Origin: Algibacter luteus | GTDB lineage: Bacteria > Bacteroidota > Bacteroidia > Flavobacteriales > Flavobacteriaceae | Assembly: GCF_900141715.1 (NCBI RefSeq) | Contig: NZ_FQYK01000005.1 | Coordinates: forward strand, 248,001 to 312,000 | Reading direction: 5' to 3' | DNA length: 64,000 bases | In this document: in pieces, positions 42,999 to 53,193 of the stretch | How positions within the stretch are numbered: position 1 is the first letter of the stretch | Layout of the letters: each line of letters opens with the position of its first letter | Made by a program: the position numbers and the translations under genes | The notes under the pieces: model-generated | What the model saw: only the letters and a program-made list of their open reading frames with translations | The model's database searches: none | Told to the model about the DNA's origin: nothing

Positions 42999-44009
42999 AT
43001 GTGGTTTAGATTAGTATTTATAGGTATCCTTTCAATCTTCATCGTGAGTTGTAGTAGTAAAAATGACTTACAAGCGGATATAATTACTGATTCTGATTGG
43101 ATTGTTGATGAACTAGATGTTACAGGAGAATTCTTTTTATATCCACTTGCATTAAATCCTAATTTCGATAGTGTTCAGAATATAAACCTAGCTGATGGTG
43201 AGTTGGTTGGTATTGTTAACTTTGGTAATCAAGTAATAGTTTATCCCTATGTTTATACTTTTGAGAACGAAGTTATAAATAGTGAATTTCAAGGCAGGAA
43301 ATATGCTTTCACCTATTGTCCTATTACTAAAAGTGCTATTGCATTTAATCGAACAGGAATTTTTAGAGCTTCAGGATATTTATATAAAAACAACTTAACA
43401 CCATGGGATGCTGAAACCGAATCTATTTGGTCACAAATGCTAATAAAAGGTATTAAGGGTGATAGAAAAAATAATAGATTTAATACCATACCAGTATTAG
43501 AAACCACTTTGGGTGTAGTGAAATCCTTTTTTCCTAATGCTAAAGTGCTCGCTGGTCCTCCTTCACTAAATAATAAATCGTCTTTAAAGTACAATAGTAA
43601 ACCTCCAGATGATACAGGCAACACTGACGACGATTCGGGTGGCAACATACCAAATAATGGCGAGTTTGTATATGGTATTATTGATGATTTTGACAATGTG
43701 CATATATTTAAATATTCAGATTTCTCTAATCAAATGATTGTTAAAATCATTAGGAATCAAGAATATATCATTGTTGGTAATCAATCAAAACGATTCATAA
43801 ATGCTTTTAAAGTTAGTAACGCCAACGATTTTGAAGTATTGGAAAATCAATTACCTTATGTTATCAAGAATAAAAATGGTGTAAAATATAATATTTTAGG
43901 TGTTGGAAGTAACGGTAGTACTTTAGAAAAACCAAAATATGCCTACGTCGCTATTTGGAGGGCTTGGGAAGATTTTTATTCAAGTTTTAATTTTATAGAT
44001 AAAGAATAA
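42999..44009 (+). CDS. DUF3179-family lipoprotein
   Basis: 336 aa with a lipoprotein signal (lipobox IVSC, Cys18). The DUF3179 fingerprint is present: VIVYPYVYTFENEVINSEFQGRKYAFTYCPITKSAIAF (in parts, about 78-115), FRASGYLYKNNLTPWDAETESIWSQM (about 122-147). An Asp/Gly-rich loop (about 202-216) precedes a variable second half. Function of the family is unknown. It stands 52 bp after era and converges on the next minus-strand gene. Confidence 0.82.
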   Translation: MWFRLVFIGILSIFIVSCSSKNDLQADIITDSDWIVDELDVTGEFFLYPLALNPNFDSVQNINLADGELVGIVNFGNQVIVYPYVYTFENEVINSEFQGRKYAFTYCPITKSAIAFNRTGIFRASGYLYKNNLTPWDAETESIWSQMLIKGIKGDRKNNRFNTIPVLETTLGVVKSFFPNAKVLAGPPSLNNKSSLKYNSKPPDDTGNTDDDSGGNIPNNGEFVYGIIDDFDNVHIFKYSDFSNQMIVKIIRNQEYIIVGNQSKRFINAFKVSNANDFEVLENQLPYVIKNKNGVKYNILGVGSNGSTLEKPKYAYVAIWRAWEDFYSSFNFIDKE

Positions 44010-44021
44010 TAATTGCTTCTA

Positions 44022-44519
44022 TTAGTCTATCTTCAGTACATTATTCATAAAATTATTTAGTAATCGCATTTCTTTAGTACTTGATGCCTTACCTATACTT
44101 CCAGCAAAATATAACACAATCCAAATTAATACCATTAACAGTGTTACACTAATCTGAATTGCATAGCTTTTTTTCAGAGACCAGTTGGTATAAGTCCAAA
44201 TAGCAAAAGCAATAAATATTCCCGCAACTAAAAAATGTAAGAACATAAAGAGTGTCCAAACCGTTGGATTAGGCCCAAATAAACCGTGTAACCGACTTGA
44301 GTTTTCATCTACTTTGTTGATTTCTAAATGCAGTTGAGGCGACCAAAAATGTTGCTGTACTTTAGGGAACTTTATAAAAACATGATCGTCAATACGAGTT
44401 ACAATAAATTCTTTTTGAGTATTTTTAGCGGTCTCAAAATCTTTTAAAATAGACTCGTTAGGTCTTGGGATTTCCAGTTTAAACCTTGGACGCAATACAA
44501 TATCGTTACTTAATGCCAT
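44022..44519 (-). CDS. two-helix membrane protein of unknown function
   Basis: 165 aa. A soluble N-terminal part of about 85 residues (DIVLRPRFKLEIP, DDHVFIKFPKVQQHFWSPQLHLEI) is followed by two membrane helices (about 88-110 and 118-141) and a short polar tail. It resembles other small flavobacterial GTP-ase-adjacent proteins only in that it lies between era and der. No family assigned. Confidence 0.72.
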   Translation of the reverse strand: MALSNDIVLRPRFKLEIPRPNESILKDFETAKNTQKEFIVTRIDDHVFIKFPKVQQHFWSPQLHLEINKVDENSSRLHGLFGPNPTVWTLFMFLHFLVAGIFIAFAIWTYTNWSLKKSYAIQISVTLLMVLIWIVLYFAGSIGKASSTKEMRLLNNFMNNVLKID

Positions 44520-44686
44520 CTTAATTAGTTTCGCAAAGTAAAATACTATTTTTTATTTAAACTTTAAATAACTTCAATCTTTATTAAAAAAGAACTTTGC
44601 GTCGTGTATATTTCCTATTTTTGCAAAATATTTCGGATAGGAATAAAAAAGGCACCGGATGAGGTGTGAAACTTAAAGAAAAGAGA

Positions 44687-45991
44687 ATGAGTAATATAGT
44701 AGCAATAGTAGGAAGGCCAAATGTTGGGAAGTCAACATTCTTTAATCGTTTAATACAACGAAGAGAAGCCATTGTTGATGCCGTTAGTGGAGTTACTAGA
44801 GATCGTCATTATGGTAAGAGTGAATGGAATGGTAAAGAATTTTCATTAATCGATACCGGAGGTTACGTTCTTGGAAGTGATGATGTTTTTGAAGCTGAAA
44901 TAGATAAGCAAGTAGAATTGGCTATTGATGAAGCAGATGCAATCATTTTTATGGTAGATGTTGAATCTGGAGTAACAGGTATGGATGAAGACGTTGCTAA
45001 ATTATTAAGGAAGGTTAACAAACCTGTTTTTTTAGTAGTTAATAAGGTTGATAATGGAAAACGAGCTGAAGATGCTGTAGAATTTTATGCTTTGGGTCTC
45101 GGTGAATATTATACCGTTGCTAGTATAAATGGTAGCGGAACAGGTGAGCTGTTAGATGCACTTGTTGAAGCCTTACCAGAAAAAGAAGAAGTTGTGGAAG
45201 AAGATTTACCTCGTTTTGCTGTGGTTGGAAGACCTAACGCGGGAAAATCATCGTTTATAAACGCACTTATTGGTAAAGATCGATACATTGTAACAGATAT
45301 TGCTGGAACCACAAGAGATTCAATAGATACAAAATACAATCGATTTGGATTTGAATTTAATTTAGTAGACACTGCAGGAATTAGACGAAAATCTAAAGTA
45401 AAAGAAGATTTAGAGTTCTACTCTGTGATGCGAAGTGTTCGGGCCATCGAACATAGTGATGTCTGTTTACTAGTTTTAGATGCCAATAGAGGTTTTGATG
45501 GACAGGTGCAAAATATTTTTTGGTTGGCTGAACGCAATAGAAAAGGTATTGTGGTTTTAGTTAATAAATGGGATTTAGTTGAGAAGGATCATAAGTCGGT
45601 AAAAGAATATGAAAAAGCTATAAAAAAACAAATGGAACCATTTACAGATGTTCCAATTATTTTTATATCTGCATTAACAAAACAACGTATTTTTAAAGCT
45701 ATTGAAACTGCTGTAGAGGTTTATAAAAACCGAACTAAAAAAATAAAAACAAGCGAGCTAAACGATGTGCTGTTGCCGATCATAGAAAACTATCCACCGC
45801 CAGCATATAAAGCAAAATTTGTAAAAATAAAATATATCATGCAATTGCCAACGCCGCAACCACAATTTGCGTTTTTCTGTAATTTACCTCAATATGTAAA
45901 AGAGCCTTATAAAAGGTTTTTAGAAAATAAGCTAAGAGAACATTTTGGTTTTACTGGCGTTCCAATCAGTGTTTACATGCGCAAAAAATAA
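44687..45991 (+). CDS. der: GTPase Der (EngA), two tandem G domains
   Basis: 434-aa 50S-assembly GTPase. First G domain: GRPNVGKST (about 9-17), DTGG, NKVD. Second: GRPNAGKSS (about 183-191), DTAG, NKWD. A KH-like C-terminal domain (about 355-434) follows. I start it at the ATG at 44687 ([17 protein letters not shown]), the usual N-terminus; the GTG at 44666 would add seven residues. Confidence 0.97.
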   Translation: MSNIVAIVGRPNVGKSTFFNRLIQRREAIVDAVSGVTRDRHYGKSEWNGKEFSLIDTGGYVLGSDDVFEAEIDKQVELAIDEADAIIFMVDVESGVTGMDEDVAKLLRKVNKPVFLVVNKVDNGKRAEDAVEFYALGLGEYYTVASINGSGTGELLDALVEALPEKEEVVEEDLPRFAVVGRPNAGKSSFINALIGKDRYIVTDIAGTTRDSIDTKYNRFGFEFNLVDTAGIRRKSKVKEDLEFYSVMRSVRAIEHSDVCLLVLDANRGFDGQVQNIFWLAERNRKGIVVLVNKWDLVEKDHKSVKEYEKAIKKQMEPFTDVPIIFISALTKQRIFKAIETAVEVYKNRTKKIKTSELNDVLLPIIENYPPPAYKAKFVKIKYIMQLPTPQPQFAFFCNLPQYVKEPYKRFLENKLREHFGFTGVPISVYMRKK

Positions 45992-46065
45992 TTTTCCAAA
46001 AGCCTTAAGTTTTTTGATTGGTTTTAAGATTATTTAGTTATTTTTAAAGTGTAACTAACTAATTT

Positions 46066-47070
46066 ATGAGTCAAATAATAACATTTGGTGAAGTACTTAT
46101 GCGTATATCACCTCGAGGGAATAGAAAATTTATACAATCTAATACAGTTGAATTTTATTTTGGTGGTACCGAATTAAATGTAGGTATTTCAATTGCTAAT
46201 TTTGGAGGTAATGTGAAACACATAACCTGTATTTCGGATGATTTTATTGGTAATACCGCCATGGCTTATCTTAATAAATTTGATTTAGATACTACAGCTA
46301 TTGTAAGATCCAACAGGCCTTTAGGGGTTTATTTTTTAGAAGTTGGGGCGGTAATGAGGCCGAGTTCTATTTCTTATAATAGATCACATTCTGCCTTTTC
46401 TGAAATAAAACCAAGTATGGTTGATTGGGAAAAATCATTAGCGGACGGTGGCTGGTTTCATTGGACAGGAATAACACCTGCTTTATCTCAAGGCAGTTAC
46501 GATACTTTAAAAGAAGGCTTAAAATTAGCTAGAAAAAAAGGGATGCAAGTTTCGGCAGACCCAACTTACAGAAGTGGGCTTTGGCAATACGGAGTAGATG
46601 CCAAAGAAGCTTTAACTGAATTACTCCATTGTTCAACTATATTTATTGGTGGTATAAATGAAATGAATGAAGTACTTGGAACAAATTTCGGATACAGTAA
46701 TGATGAGTTTGTTGAAGCTAGTAAATTAATCATGGATAAATTTCCTACAATTGAAAAGGTATTTGATAAAATTAGAACTTCTATAAATTCATCGTGGCAT
46801 AAAATACGAGCAAGAATGTGGAATGGTAGTGAGTTTCGTGAAACTCAAGATTTCGATATTACACATATTGTAGATCGCATTGGAACAGGAGATGCATTTG
46901 CGGCAGGATTAATTTATGGATTATTAAATTATGATGATACTAAATCTATGGAATTTGCAAGTGCAGCCTGTGCTTTAAAACACACTTATGTGGGCGATGT
47001 AAATTACACAACCATTGATGAGGTTTTGCGTATTGTTGATGGTAATGTAACCGGCCGTTTTAATAGATAA
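46066..47070 (+). CDS. PfkB-family sugar kinase, KDG-kinase paralogue
   Basis: 334 aa, closely similar in layout to the kdgK product at 37814: IITFGEVLMRISPRGNRKF, FGGTELNVGISIANFGG, LGVYFLEVGAVMRPSSISYNRSHSAF, WFHWTGITPALSQGSYD, and the catalytic HIVDRIGTGDAFAAGLIYG near the C-terminus. The ATP and sugar-binding motifs are intact. It stands alone, without the LacI operator found at the other locus, so it may act on a different 2-keto-3-deoxy acid or under different conditions. It converges on the TPM gene with 4 bp between the stops. Confidence 0.85.
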   Translation: MSQIITFGEVLMRISPRGNRKFIQSNTVEFYFGGTELNVGISIANFGGNVKHITCISDDFIGNTAMAYLNKFDLDTTAIVRSNRPLGVYFLEVGAVMRPSSISYNRSHSAFSEIKPSMVDWEKSLADGGWFHWTGITPALSQGSYDTLKEGLKLARKKGMQVSADPTYRSGLWQYGVDAKEALTELLHCSTIFIGGINEMNEVLGTNFGYSNDEFVEASKLIMDKFPTIEKVFDKIRTSINSSWHKIRARMWNGSEFRETQDFDITHIVDRIGTGDAFAAGLIYGLLNYDDTKSMEFASAACALKHTYVGDVNYTTIDEVLRIVDGNVTGRFNR

Positions 47071-47074
47071 ATTT

Positions 47075-47920
47075 TTACCAACCACCAGAAGCACCACCGC
47101 CACCAAAGCCACCGCCGCCGAAGCCACCGCCAAAGCCGCCACCACCGGATGACCATCCACCGCCGCCAGAGCTTCCGCCCCAACCAGAAGAGCCTCTGCG
47201 GTAACTGCCACGGCCCATATTACTGAGAATAATGGCTTCTAATAAATCGGTTCCAGCAGAACGATTTCCTCGGTTTCCGCCGCCACCGCGTCTATTTTTA
47301 GAAATAGATATAAGAATGATGATAAATATAAAAATCAGTATAATAATGAGTCCTACAGGAAAGTCACTTTCGTTTGATTGACGGGTGCCTTGATATTCAC
47401 CGTTCATAACTTCAAAAACTGCATCGGCGCCTCTATTTAATCCACCGTAGTAATCATTCTGTTTAAAGTATGGAATAATATCACGTTCAATAATACGCTT
47501 AGACATTGCATCGGTTAGTAAATGCTCAACACCGTAACCTGTATTTATTGCAATTCTTCTATCAGAATGGGCGAGTATTATTAAAATACCATTGTCTTCT
47601 TTGGCTTGACCAATTCCCCATTCTTGCCCCCATTTGGCACCCAAGTAATTTATGTTTTCTCCGTTGGTAGATTTGATGATAGCAACAACTATTTGCGTTG
47701 AAGTTGTATCAGAATATTTAATTAATTTTTGCTCTAAATTGGTTTTTTGAGAAGCCGAAAGTAAATTTATATAGTCATAAACACTTGTTTCCAGTTTAGG
47801 TTTTGCAGGAATATCAAACTGGGCAAAACTAAAGTTTGTAGCGGAGAACAGCAGCAAAAAAGCACAAATGAAGCTTTTTCTGTTTGTTACTTTTCTAAAA
47901 TTCAAAATTGAAATTTGCAT
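47075..47920 (-). CDS. TPM-domain membrane protein with glycine-rich tail
   Basis: 281 aa. Signal sequence (about 14-34), TPM (YgcG/Psb32/TLP18) domain (about 42-175, with NYLGAKWGQEWGIGQAKEDNGILIILAHSDRRIAINTGYGVE), one transmembrane helix (about 190-207) and then a tail almost wholly of Gly, Ser and Trp (from about 230), as in YgcG-type proteins. Role unknown; such proteins are thought to act in envelope or membrane-complex maintenance. It follows the second TPM gene by 8 bp in a run with LemA. Confidence 0.87.
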   Translation of the reverse strand: MQISILNFRKVTNRKSFICAFLLLFSATNFSFAQFDIPAKPKLETSVYDYINLLSASQKTNLEQKLIKYSDTTSTQIVVAIIKSTNGENINYLGAKWGQEWGIGQAKEDNGILIILAHSDRRIAINTGYGVEHLLTDAMSKRIIERDIIPYFKQNDYYGGLNRGADAVFEVMNGEYQGTRQSNESDFPVGLIIILIFIFIIILISISKNRRGGGGNRGNRSAGTDLLEAIILSNMGRGSYRRGSSGWGGSSGGGGWSSGGGGFGGGFGGGGFGGGGASGGW

Positions 47921-47928
47921 GTTTAAAC

Positions 47929-48369
47929 CTACCCTTTAGAAATTTCATTTGTTAGTTCGTTAGTGTCTAAATCTGAATATGGAAAATATTTTTTCAACTG
48001 TTCACCAGATTTTAAAATCCCTTCAATAAGTCCTTGTTTGAAATTACCTTCCTTAAAAAAAGATTGCATGAGGTTTTTAGTACTGTCCCAAAACGATTCT
48101 CCAACCACCTTGTTAATGCCTTTGTCTCCATAAATCACAAAGGTTTTGTCTTCTACAGCAAGATAAATTAACACGCCGTTTTGAAGTTTGGTATTATCCA
48201 TTTTTAAGGTGTGAAAAAGTTCTAGCGTTCGAGCTGTTGCATCGCCTTTGCTAGTTTTTTCGATATGAACTCGTATTTCTCCTGAAGTATTTAGTTCAGC
48301 CACTCGTATAGCCTCAACTATATCTTGTTCTTCATCGGCTGTCAAAAAATCTTCAATTTTACTAGACAT
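47929..48369 (-). CDS. TPM-domain protein without membrane segment
   Basis: 146 aa. TPM domain only: EQDIVEAIRVAELNTSGEIRVHIEK, then NGVLIYLAVEDKTFVIYGDKGINK and FKQGLIEGILKSGEQL. No signal peptide or membrane helix, so it is likely cytoplasmic, and it may pair with the membrane TPM protein. It starts 5 bp after lemA's stop and ends 8 bp before the other TPM gene. Confidence 0.88.
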   Translation of the reverse strand: MSSKIEDFLTADEEQDIVEAIRVAELNTSGEIRVHIEKTSKGDATARTLELFHTLKMDNTKLQNGVLIYLAVEDKTFVIYGDKGINKVVGESFWDSTKNLMQSFFKEGNFKQGLIEGILKSGEQLKKYFPYSDLDTNELTNEISKG

Positions 48370-48374
48370 GTTTT

Positions 48375-48971
48375 CTATTTAAAATCGAAGTTAACGTCGG
48401 GTGCTTTTTCACTACCTGCTTCTGATTTGAAATAACTCAATTCATCAAAATTTAAAATACCAGCTAATAAAGAGTTTGGAAAGGTTTTAATGTGTTTATT
48501 GTACGGTTCAACAGCTTCGTTAAAACGATCTCTTGCTACATTAATTCTGTTTTCAGTACCTTCCAATTGGCTTTGTAATTCTAGGAAATTTTGATTTGCT
48601 TTTAAGTCAGGATAGCGTTCTACCGTTACCAATAAACTTTTTAAAGCACCTGATAAACCACCTTGAACTTCGTTAAATTTAGCTAACTGTTCAGGAGTGA
48701 TATTTGTAGGGTCGATGTTAATTGAAGTCGCTTTGGCTCTTGCTTCAATAACTGCTTGCAATGTACCTTTTTCAAAATCGGCAGCACCTTGTACTGTTTT
48801 AACTAAATTGCCAATTAAGTCGTTTCGACGCTGATAACTACTTTCTACATTAGCCCATGTTTTAGTTGCAGTTTCTTTCAAGTTTACAGCAGTATTGTTA
48901 AAGCCTTTTCCCCAAGAATAAAGACCTAAAACTATTACTGCAATAATAATTATTGGTAAAAATTTCTTCAT
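48375..48971 (-). CDS. lemA: LemA family protein
   Basis: 198 aa. N-terminal membrane helix (about 4-17) and a helical-bundle domain with the LemA signatures: NLKETATKTWANVESSYQRRNDLIGNLVKTVQG, VERYPDLKANQNFLELQSQLEGTENRI, RDRFNEAVEPYNKHIKTFPNSLLAG. LemA and TPM genes commonly travel together; their joint function is not known. It leads the lemA-TPM-TPM run. Confidence 0.94.
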   Translation of the reverse strand: MKKFLPIIIIAVIVLGLYSWGKGFNNTAVNLKETATKTWANVESSYQRRNDLIGNLVKTVQGAADFEKGTLQAVIEARAKATSINIDPTNITPEQLAKFNEVQGGLSGALKSLLVTVERYPDLKANQNFLELQSQLEGTENRINVARDRFNEAVEPYNKHIKTFPNSLLAGILNFDELSYFKSEAGSEKAPDVNFDFK

Positions 48972-49051
48972 GATAAATAAGTTTGATCTGTTTTAGTTAA
49001 TGTTATGTATATGACACTTTTTATAGCAAAAAGTTACATCAACCTTTAATA

Positions 49052-49381
49052 TTAAAGATGTTGTTTTATTTTAATAAGCTGGTTTTTTACATCTTCAAGC
49101 TTACTAATAATTTCAAAATTACTTAGTGCTTGTTTTTTTTCTTCTTTCAAATGTATTTTAGCACCTTCCAAAGTAAATCCTCGCTCTTTTACTAAATGGT
49201 AAATAAATTTAAGATTTTTTATATCCTCTGGTGTGAATTTTCGGTTGCCTTTAGCGTTTTTTTTAGGTTTAAGAACATCAAATTCTCCCTCCCAGAATCG
49301 GATTAATGATGTGTTCACACCAAAGGCCTTAGCAACTTCGCCAATACCATAATATCTTTTTTCTGGTAAATCTATATGCAT
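49052..49381 (-). CDS. MerR-family HTH regulator
   Basis: 109 aa. A MerR-type winged helix (YYGIGEVAKAFGVNTSLIRFWEGEF, about 9-33; NRKFTPEDIKNLKFIYHLVKERGFTLEGAKIHL, about 46-78) and a short coiled coil for dimerisation. No effector-binding domain or cysteines are present. Its ATG overlaps the stop of the M23 peptidase gene by one base (TAATG), so both are translated together. Targets unknown. Confidence 0.9.
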   Translation of the reverse strand: MHIDLPEKRYYGIGEVAKAFGVNTSLIRFWEGEFDVLKPKKNAKGNRKFTPEDIKNLKFIYHLVKERGFTLEGAKIHLKEEKKQALSNFEIISKLEDVKNQLIKIKQHL

Positions 49382-50352
49382 TAATCTAGAGATTGATTTT
49401 CTAACGAGGCGTGTTCTAATAATTTATTAAACTCTTCCGCAGTTAAACTTCCGTAGTAGAAGTTTATTGGGTTAATTCGGTCTCCATCTTTAAAGATTTC
49501 GTAATGCAGATGTGGCGCTTCAGAGCGTCCTGTACTACCAACAAAACCTATTAAATCACCACGTTTTACTTTTTGATTTTTGCGAACATTATACTTGTAT
49601 AAATGCGCGTATAAACTAGTGTAACCGTAACCGTGGTTTATTCTTATATGTTTTCCATATCCCGATGAATTACTGTCTGCACGTTCTACAACACCATCCC
49701 CGCTTGCATAAATTGGCGTTCCTCTTGGCGCCGTAAAATCCATGCCCCAATGCATTTTTCTTACTTTAGTAAATGGGTCCGAACGCATGCCATACCCTGA
49801 AGCCATACGTGTTAAATCTTCATTACTTACGGGTTGTATGGCTGGTATTGCAGCTAATAAACTTTCTTTCTCTTTAGCCAGTATCGCAATTTCATCCAAA
49901 GATTTTGATTGCACAACTATTTGTTTTTGAAGTATATCTAAGCGCTTATTACTTTCAATAATGAGTTTAGAATTATCAAACCCTTCTAAATTTTTATATC
50001 GGTTAATACCACCAAAACCCGCTCTACGCTGTTCTTCAGGTATAGGGTTAGCCTCAAAGTACACGCGATAAATGTTATTATCTCTATCGGCTATATTAGC
50101 TAAAACAGCTTCAGCTTGTTCCATCTTTTTATTGAGTAATTCAAACTGTAATTGGGCGTTTTGTAGTTCTCTTTTTAAAGCACGTTCCTTAGGAGATTCA
50201 ACGTATTGACTTGCAATAAAAACAAAAATGAATGCAAAAAATGCTGCGGCTAACATAAACAGAGCAGCATACTTGAATGTTGTTCGCTTTTTTCGCTCAA
50301 TTTTGCGATATGAAAGCGATTCTTTATCATAGTAATATTTTACCTTACTCAT
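49381..50352 (-). CDS. M23-family peptidase (LytM/NlpD-like)
   Basis: 323 aa. An N-terminal cytoplasmic segment, one membrane helix (about 28-49), a periplasmic coiled coil (about 55-170) and the M23 zinc endopeptidase domain (about 185-300). The latter has the zinc ligands in MHWGMDF (HxxxD) and HLHYEIF (HxH), and the typical GDGVVERADSNSSGYGKHIRINHGYG in between. It should cut or regulate cutting of peptidoglycan. All ligands are present, so it is likely active. First gene of a minus-strand pair with merR. Confidence 0.93.
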   Translation of the reverse strand: MSKVKYYYDKESLSYRKIERKKRTTFKYAALFMLAAAFFAFIFVFIASQYVESPKERALKRELQNAQLQFELLNKKMEQAEAVLANIADRDNNIYRVYFEANPIPEEQRRAGFGGINRYKNLEGFDNSKLIIESNKRLDILQKQIVVQSKSLDEIAILAKEKESLLAAIPAIQPVSNEDLTRMASGYGMRSDPFTKVRKMHWGMDFTAPRGTPIYASGDGVVERADSNSSGYGKHIRINHGYGYTSLYAHLYKYNVRKNQKVKRGDLIGFVGSTGRSEAPHLHYEIFKDGDRINPINFYYGSLTAEEFNKLLEHASLENQSLD

Positions 50353-50577
50353 TTCTTAAATTATGCTATTTTTGCAACTAAATTTGAACAACCAATGTTT
50401 TGGTCTGTCAGATATGTAAACGAACAAACCTACGAAATTATTTTCATAATAATTAAGGCTTTGTTTTAATCAGTAGACCCAAGTTCTCCTTATTATTAAA
50501 TAATTTTGGAGAGTAAATATAAAAATAGTTTCTTATTTAAAATAATTTATAAGAAACAAGATGCTCAATAATTATAG

Positions 50578-53190
50578 ATGAACTCACAAGAAGTACGATC
50601 AAAATTTTTAAGTTTTTTTGAAGAAAAAAAGCATAGTATAGTGCCATCGGCTCCTATGGTTTTAAAAGACGACCCAACTTTAATGTTTGTTAATTCGGGT
50701 ATGGCGCCTTTTAAAGAATATTTTCTTGGAAATGCGCAACCTAAAAATAACCGTATTGCAGATACGCAGAAATGTTTGCGTGTTTCTGGTAAACATAACG
50801 ATTTGGAAGAAGTAGGTTATGATACGTACCACCATACTCTGTTCGAAATGTTAGGGAACTGGAGTTTTGGTGATTATTTTAAAAAGGAAGCTATAGCTTG
50901 GGCTTGGGAGTTGCTAACTGAAGTTTACGGCATCGATAAAGATATTTTATACGTTTCAGTATTTGAAGGAAGTGAAGATGACGGTTTGGGAATGGATACT
51001 GAAGCATACGATATTTGGAAACAATACATCTCTGAAGACCGTATTTTAAAAGGCAATAAAAAGGATAACTTCTGGGAAATGGGAGATCAAGGACCATGTG
51101 GACCTTGTAGTGAAATTCATGTAGATATTCGCTCTGCTGAAGAAAAAGCGAAAGTTCCAGGTAAGGATTTAGTAAATCAAGACCACCCGCAAGTTGTAGA
51201 GATTTGGAATTTGGTTTTTATGCAATACAACCGAAAAGCCAATGGTTCTCTAGAACCTTTACCTAACAAACATATTGATACAGGAATGGGTTTTGAGCGC
51301 TTATGCATGGTGTTGCAAAATGTTCAGTCTAATTATGATACCGACGTTTTTAAACCTATAATTCGCGAAATTGAAACCATTACTGCTAAAACCTACGGAA
51401 AAGAAGAAAAAGCAGATGTTGCTATTCGAGTAATATCAGACCATGTGCGCGCGGTGGCTTTTTCAATAGCAGACGGCCAATTACCAAGTAATACTGGCGC
51501 TGGTTATGTAATTAGAAGAATTTTGCGTCGCGCTGTGCGTTACGGATTTACATTTCTTGATAAAAAAGAACCATTCATTTACCGATTAGTTGATGTTTTG
51601 AGTAATAGAATGGGGAAAGCTTTTCCTGAATTGAAAGCTCAAAAACAACTTATTGAGAATGTTATTAAAGAAGAAGAACAATCTTTTTTAAGAACACTCG
51701 ATCAAGGTCTGGTGTTGTTAAATAGAATTGTAGATGAAACCAAAAGCGATACCGTTTCGGGAGAAAAAGCTTTTGAATTGTACGATACTTATGGTTTTCC
51801 AATAGATTTAACAGCATTAATCCTCTCAGAGAAAGGCTTGAAGTTAGACGAAAAAGGATTTAATGAGCAGTTGCAAAAACAAAAAAATCGATCGCGTGCG
51901 GCAAGTGAAATGTCTACTGACGATTGGACTATTTTAGCAGAAGATGGCGAAGAAGAATTTGTTGGTTACGATACTTTAGAAGCTCAAGTTAATATCACAA
52001 GATATAGAAAGGTAACATCTAAGAAAGATGGCGATATGTATCAATTGGTGTTTAATTTAACACCATTTTATCCTGAAGGTGGTGGACAAGTTGGTGATAA
52101 AGGGTATTTAGAAGACGCTCATGGCGATGTGGTTTATATCCTAGATACTAAAAAGGAAAACAACGTTATTATTCATTTTACTAAGAATCTACCTAAACAT
52201 ATTAACGAGTCTTTTAAAGCGGTTGTTGATGCTAAACAACGTTACAGAACAGAATGTAATCATACGGCAACACACTTGCTTCATCAGGCCTTACGCGAGG
52301 TGCTAGGAACGCACGTAGAACAAAAAGGAAGTGCAGTACACTCAAAATATTTACGATTCGATTTTTCACATTTTTCAAAATTGACTGTAGATGAACTACG
52401 CGATGTAGAAAATTTTGTGAACCGGAGAATTGAAGGGAAATTACCTTTAGTAGAAATGCGTAATATTCCAAAAGAAGAAGCTATTGCCGAAGGCGCAATG
52501 AGTTTGTTTGGTGAAAAATATGGCGATACGGTTCGTGCGATTCGTTTTGGTAAATCCATAGAATTATGCGGAGGTACTCACGTTAAGAATACAGCAGATA
52601 TATGGCATTTTAAAATAGTTTCAGAAGGCGCAGTAGCTGCAGGTATTAGGAGAATTGAGGCGATTACCAATGACGCTGTTAAAGACTTTTATTTTGAAAA
52701 TAACAGAGCTTATTTCGAAATGAAAGATTTATTAAACAATGCTAAAGAACCTGTAAAAGCACTTCAAAGTTTACAAGAAGAAAACACCAATTTAAAGAAG
52801 CAGATTGAATCTTTGTTAAAAGACAAAGCTAAAAACATAAAGGGTGAACTTAAAAATGAACTCGAAACTATAAACGGTGTTCAGTTTTTGGCTAAAAAGT
52901 TAGATCTAGATGCTGCTGGTTTAAAAGATGTGGCTTTCGAATTAGGAGGGCAATTTAATAATCTGTTTTTATTATTGGCTACCGACCAAGGAGGTAAAGC
53001 CTTATTATCTTGCTATATTTCTAAAGAATTGGTGGAGAGCAAAGGATTGAATGCAGGACAAGTAGTTAGAGAATTGGGTAAATACATCCAAGGTGGTGGC
53101 GGTGGGCAACCATTTTTCGCAACTGCGGGAGGTAAAAACCCAGGTGGTATTGTGGATGCCTTAGAGAATGCTAAGAATTATATATCTTAA
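50578..53190 (+). CDS. alaS: alanyl-tRNA synthetase
   Basis: 870-aa class II synthetase. N-terminal catalytic domain ([28 protein letters not shown] in part, [27 protein letters not shown]), tRNA-recognition domain ([34 protein letters not shown]), editing domain with HTATHLLH and C...H zinc ligands (CGGTHV, about 665), and a C-Ala domain ending [19 protein letters not shown]. All motifs are complete. A TAATTTTG -7-like box lies 70 bp upstream. Confidence 0.97.
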   Translation: MNSQEVRSKFLSFFEEKKHSIVPSAPMVLKDDPTLMFVNSGMAPFKEYFLGNAQPKNNRIADTQKCLRVSGKHNDLEEVGYDTYHHTLFEMLGNWSFGDYFKKEAIAWAWELLTEVYGIDKDILYVSVFEGSEDDGLGMDTEAYDIWKQYISEDRILKGNKKDNFWEMGDQGPCGPCSEIHVDIRSAEEKAKVPGKDLVNQDHPQVVEIWNLVFMQYNRKANGSLEPLPNKHIDTGMGFERLCMVLQNVQSNYDTDVFKPIIREIETITAKTYGKEEKADVAIRVISDHVRAVAFSIADGQLPSNTGAGYVIRRILRRAVRYGFTFLDKKEPFIYRLVDVLSNRMGKAFPELKAQKQLIENVIKEEEQSFLRTLDQGLVLLNRIVDETKSDTVSGEKAFELYDTYGFPIDLTALILSEKGLKLDEKGFNEQLQKQKNRSRAASEMSTDDWTILAEDGEEEFVGYDTLEAQVNITRYRKVTSKKDGDMYQLVFNLTPFYPEGGGQVGDKGYLEDAHGDVVYILDTKKENNVIIHFTKNLPKHINESFKAVVDAKQRYRTECNHTATHLLHQALREVLGTHVEQKGSAVHSKYLRFDFSHFSKLTVDELRDVENFVNRRIEGKLPLVEMRNIPKEEAIAEGAMSLFGEKYGDTVRAIRFGKSIELCGGTHVKNTADIWHFKIVSEGAVAAGIRRIEAITNDAVKDFYFENNRAYFEMKDLLNNAKEPVKALQSLQEENTNLKKQIESLLKDKAKNIKGELKNELETINGVQFLAKKLDLDAAGLKDVAFELGGQFNNLFLLLATDQGGKALLSCYISKELVESKGLNAGQVVRELGKYIQGGGGGQPFFATAGGKNPGGIVDALENAKNYIS

Positions 53191-53193
53191 GTT

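Noticed and set aside
46975-47211. Minus-strand frame rich in Ala and Val
   Set aside because: It lies in another frame of the glycine-rich TPM tail and the end of the kinase gene; low complexity.
50461-50577. T-box-like or other riboswitch leader ahead of alaS
   Set aside because: Only a 5-bp CTCC/GGAG pairing and a TAATTTTG box are seen; no T-box motif or specifier loop.
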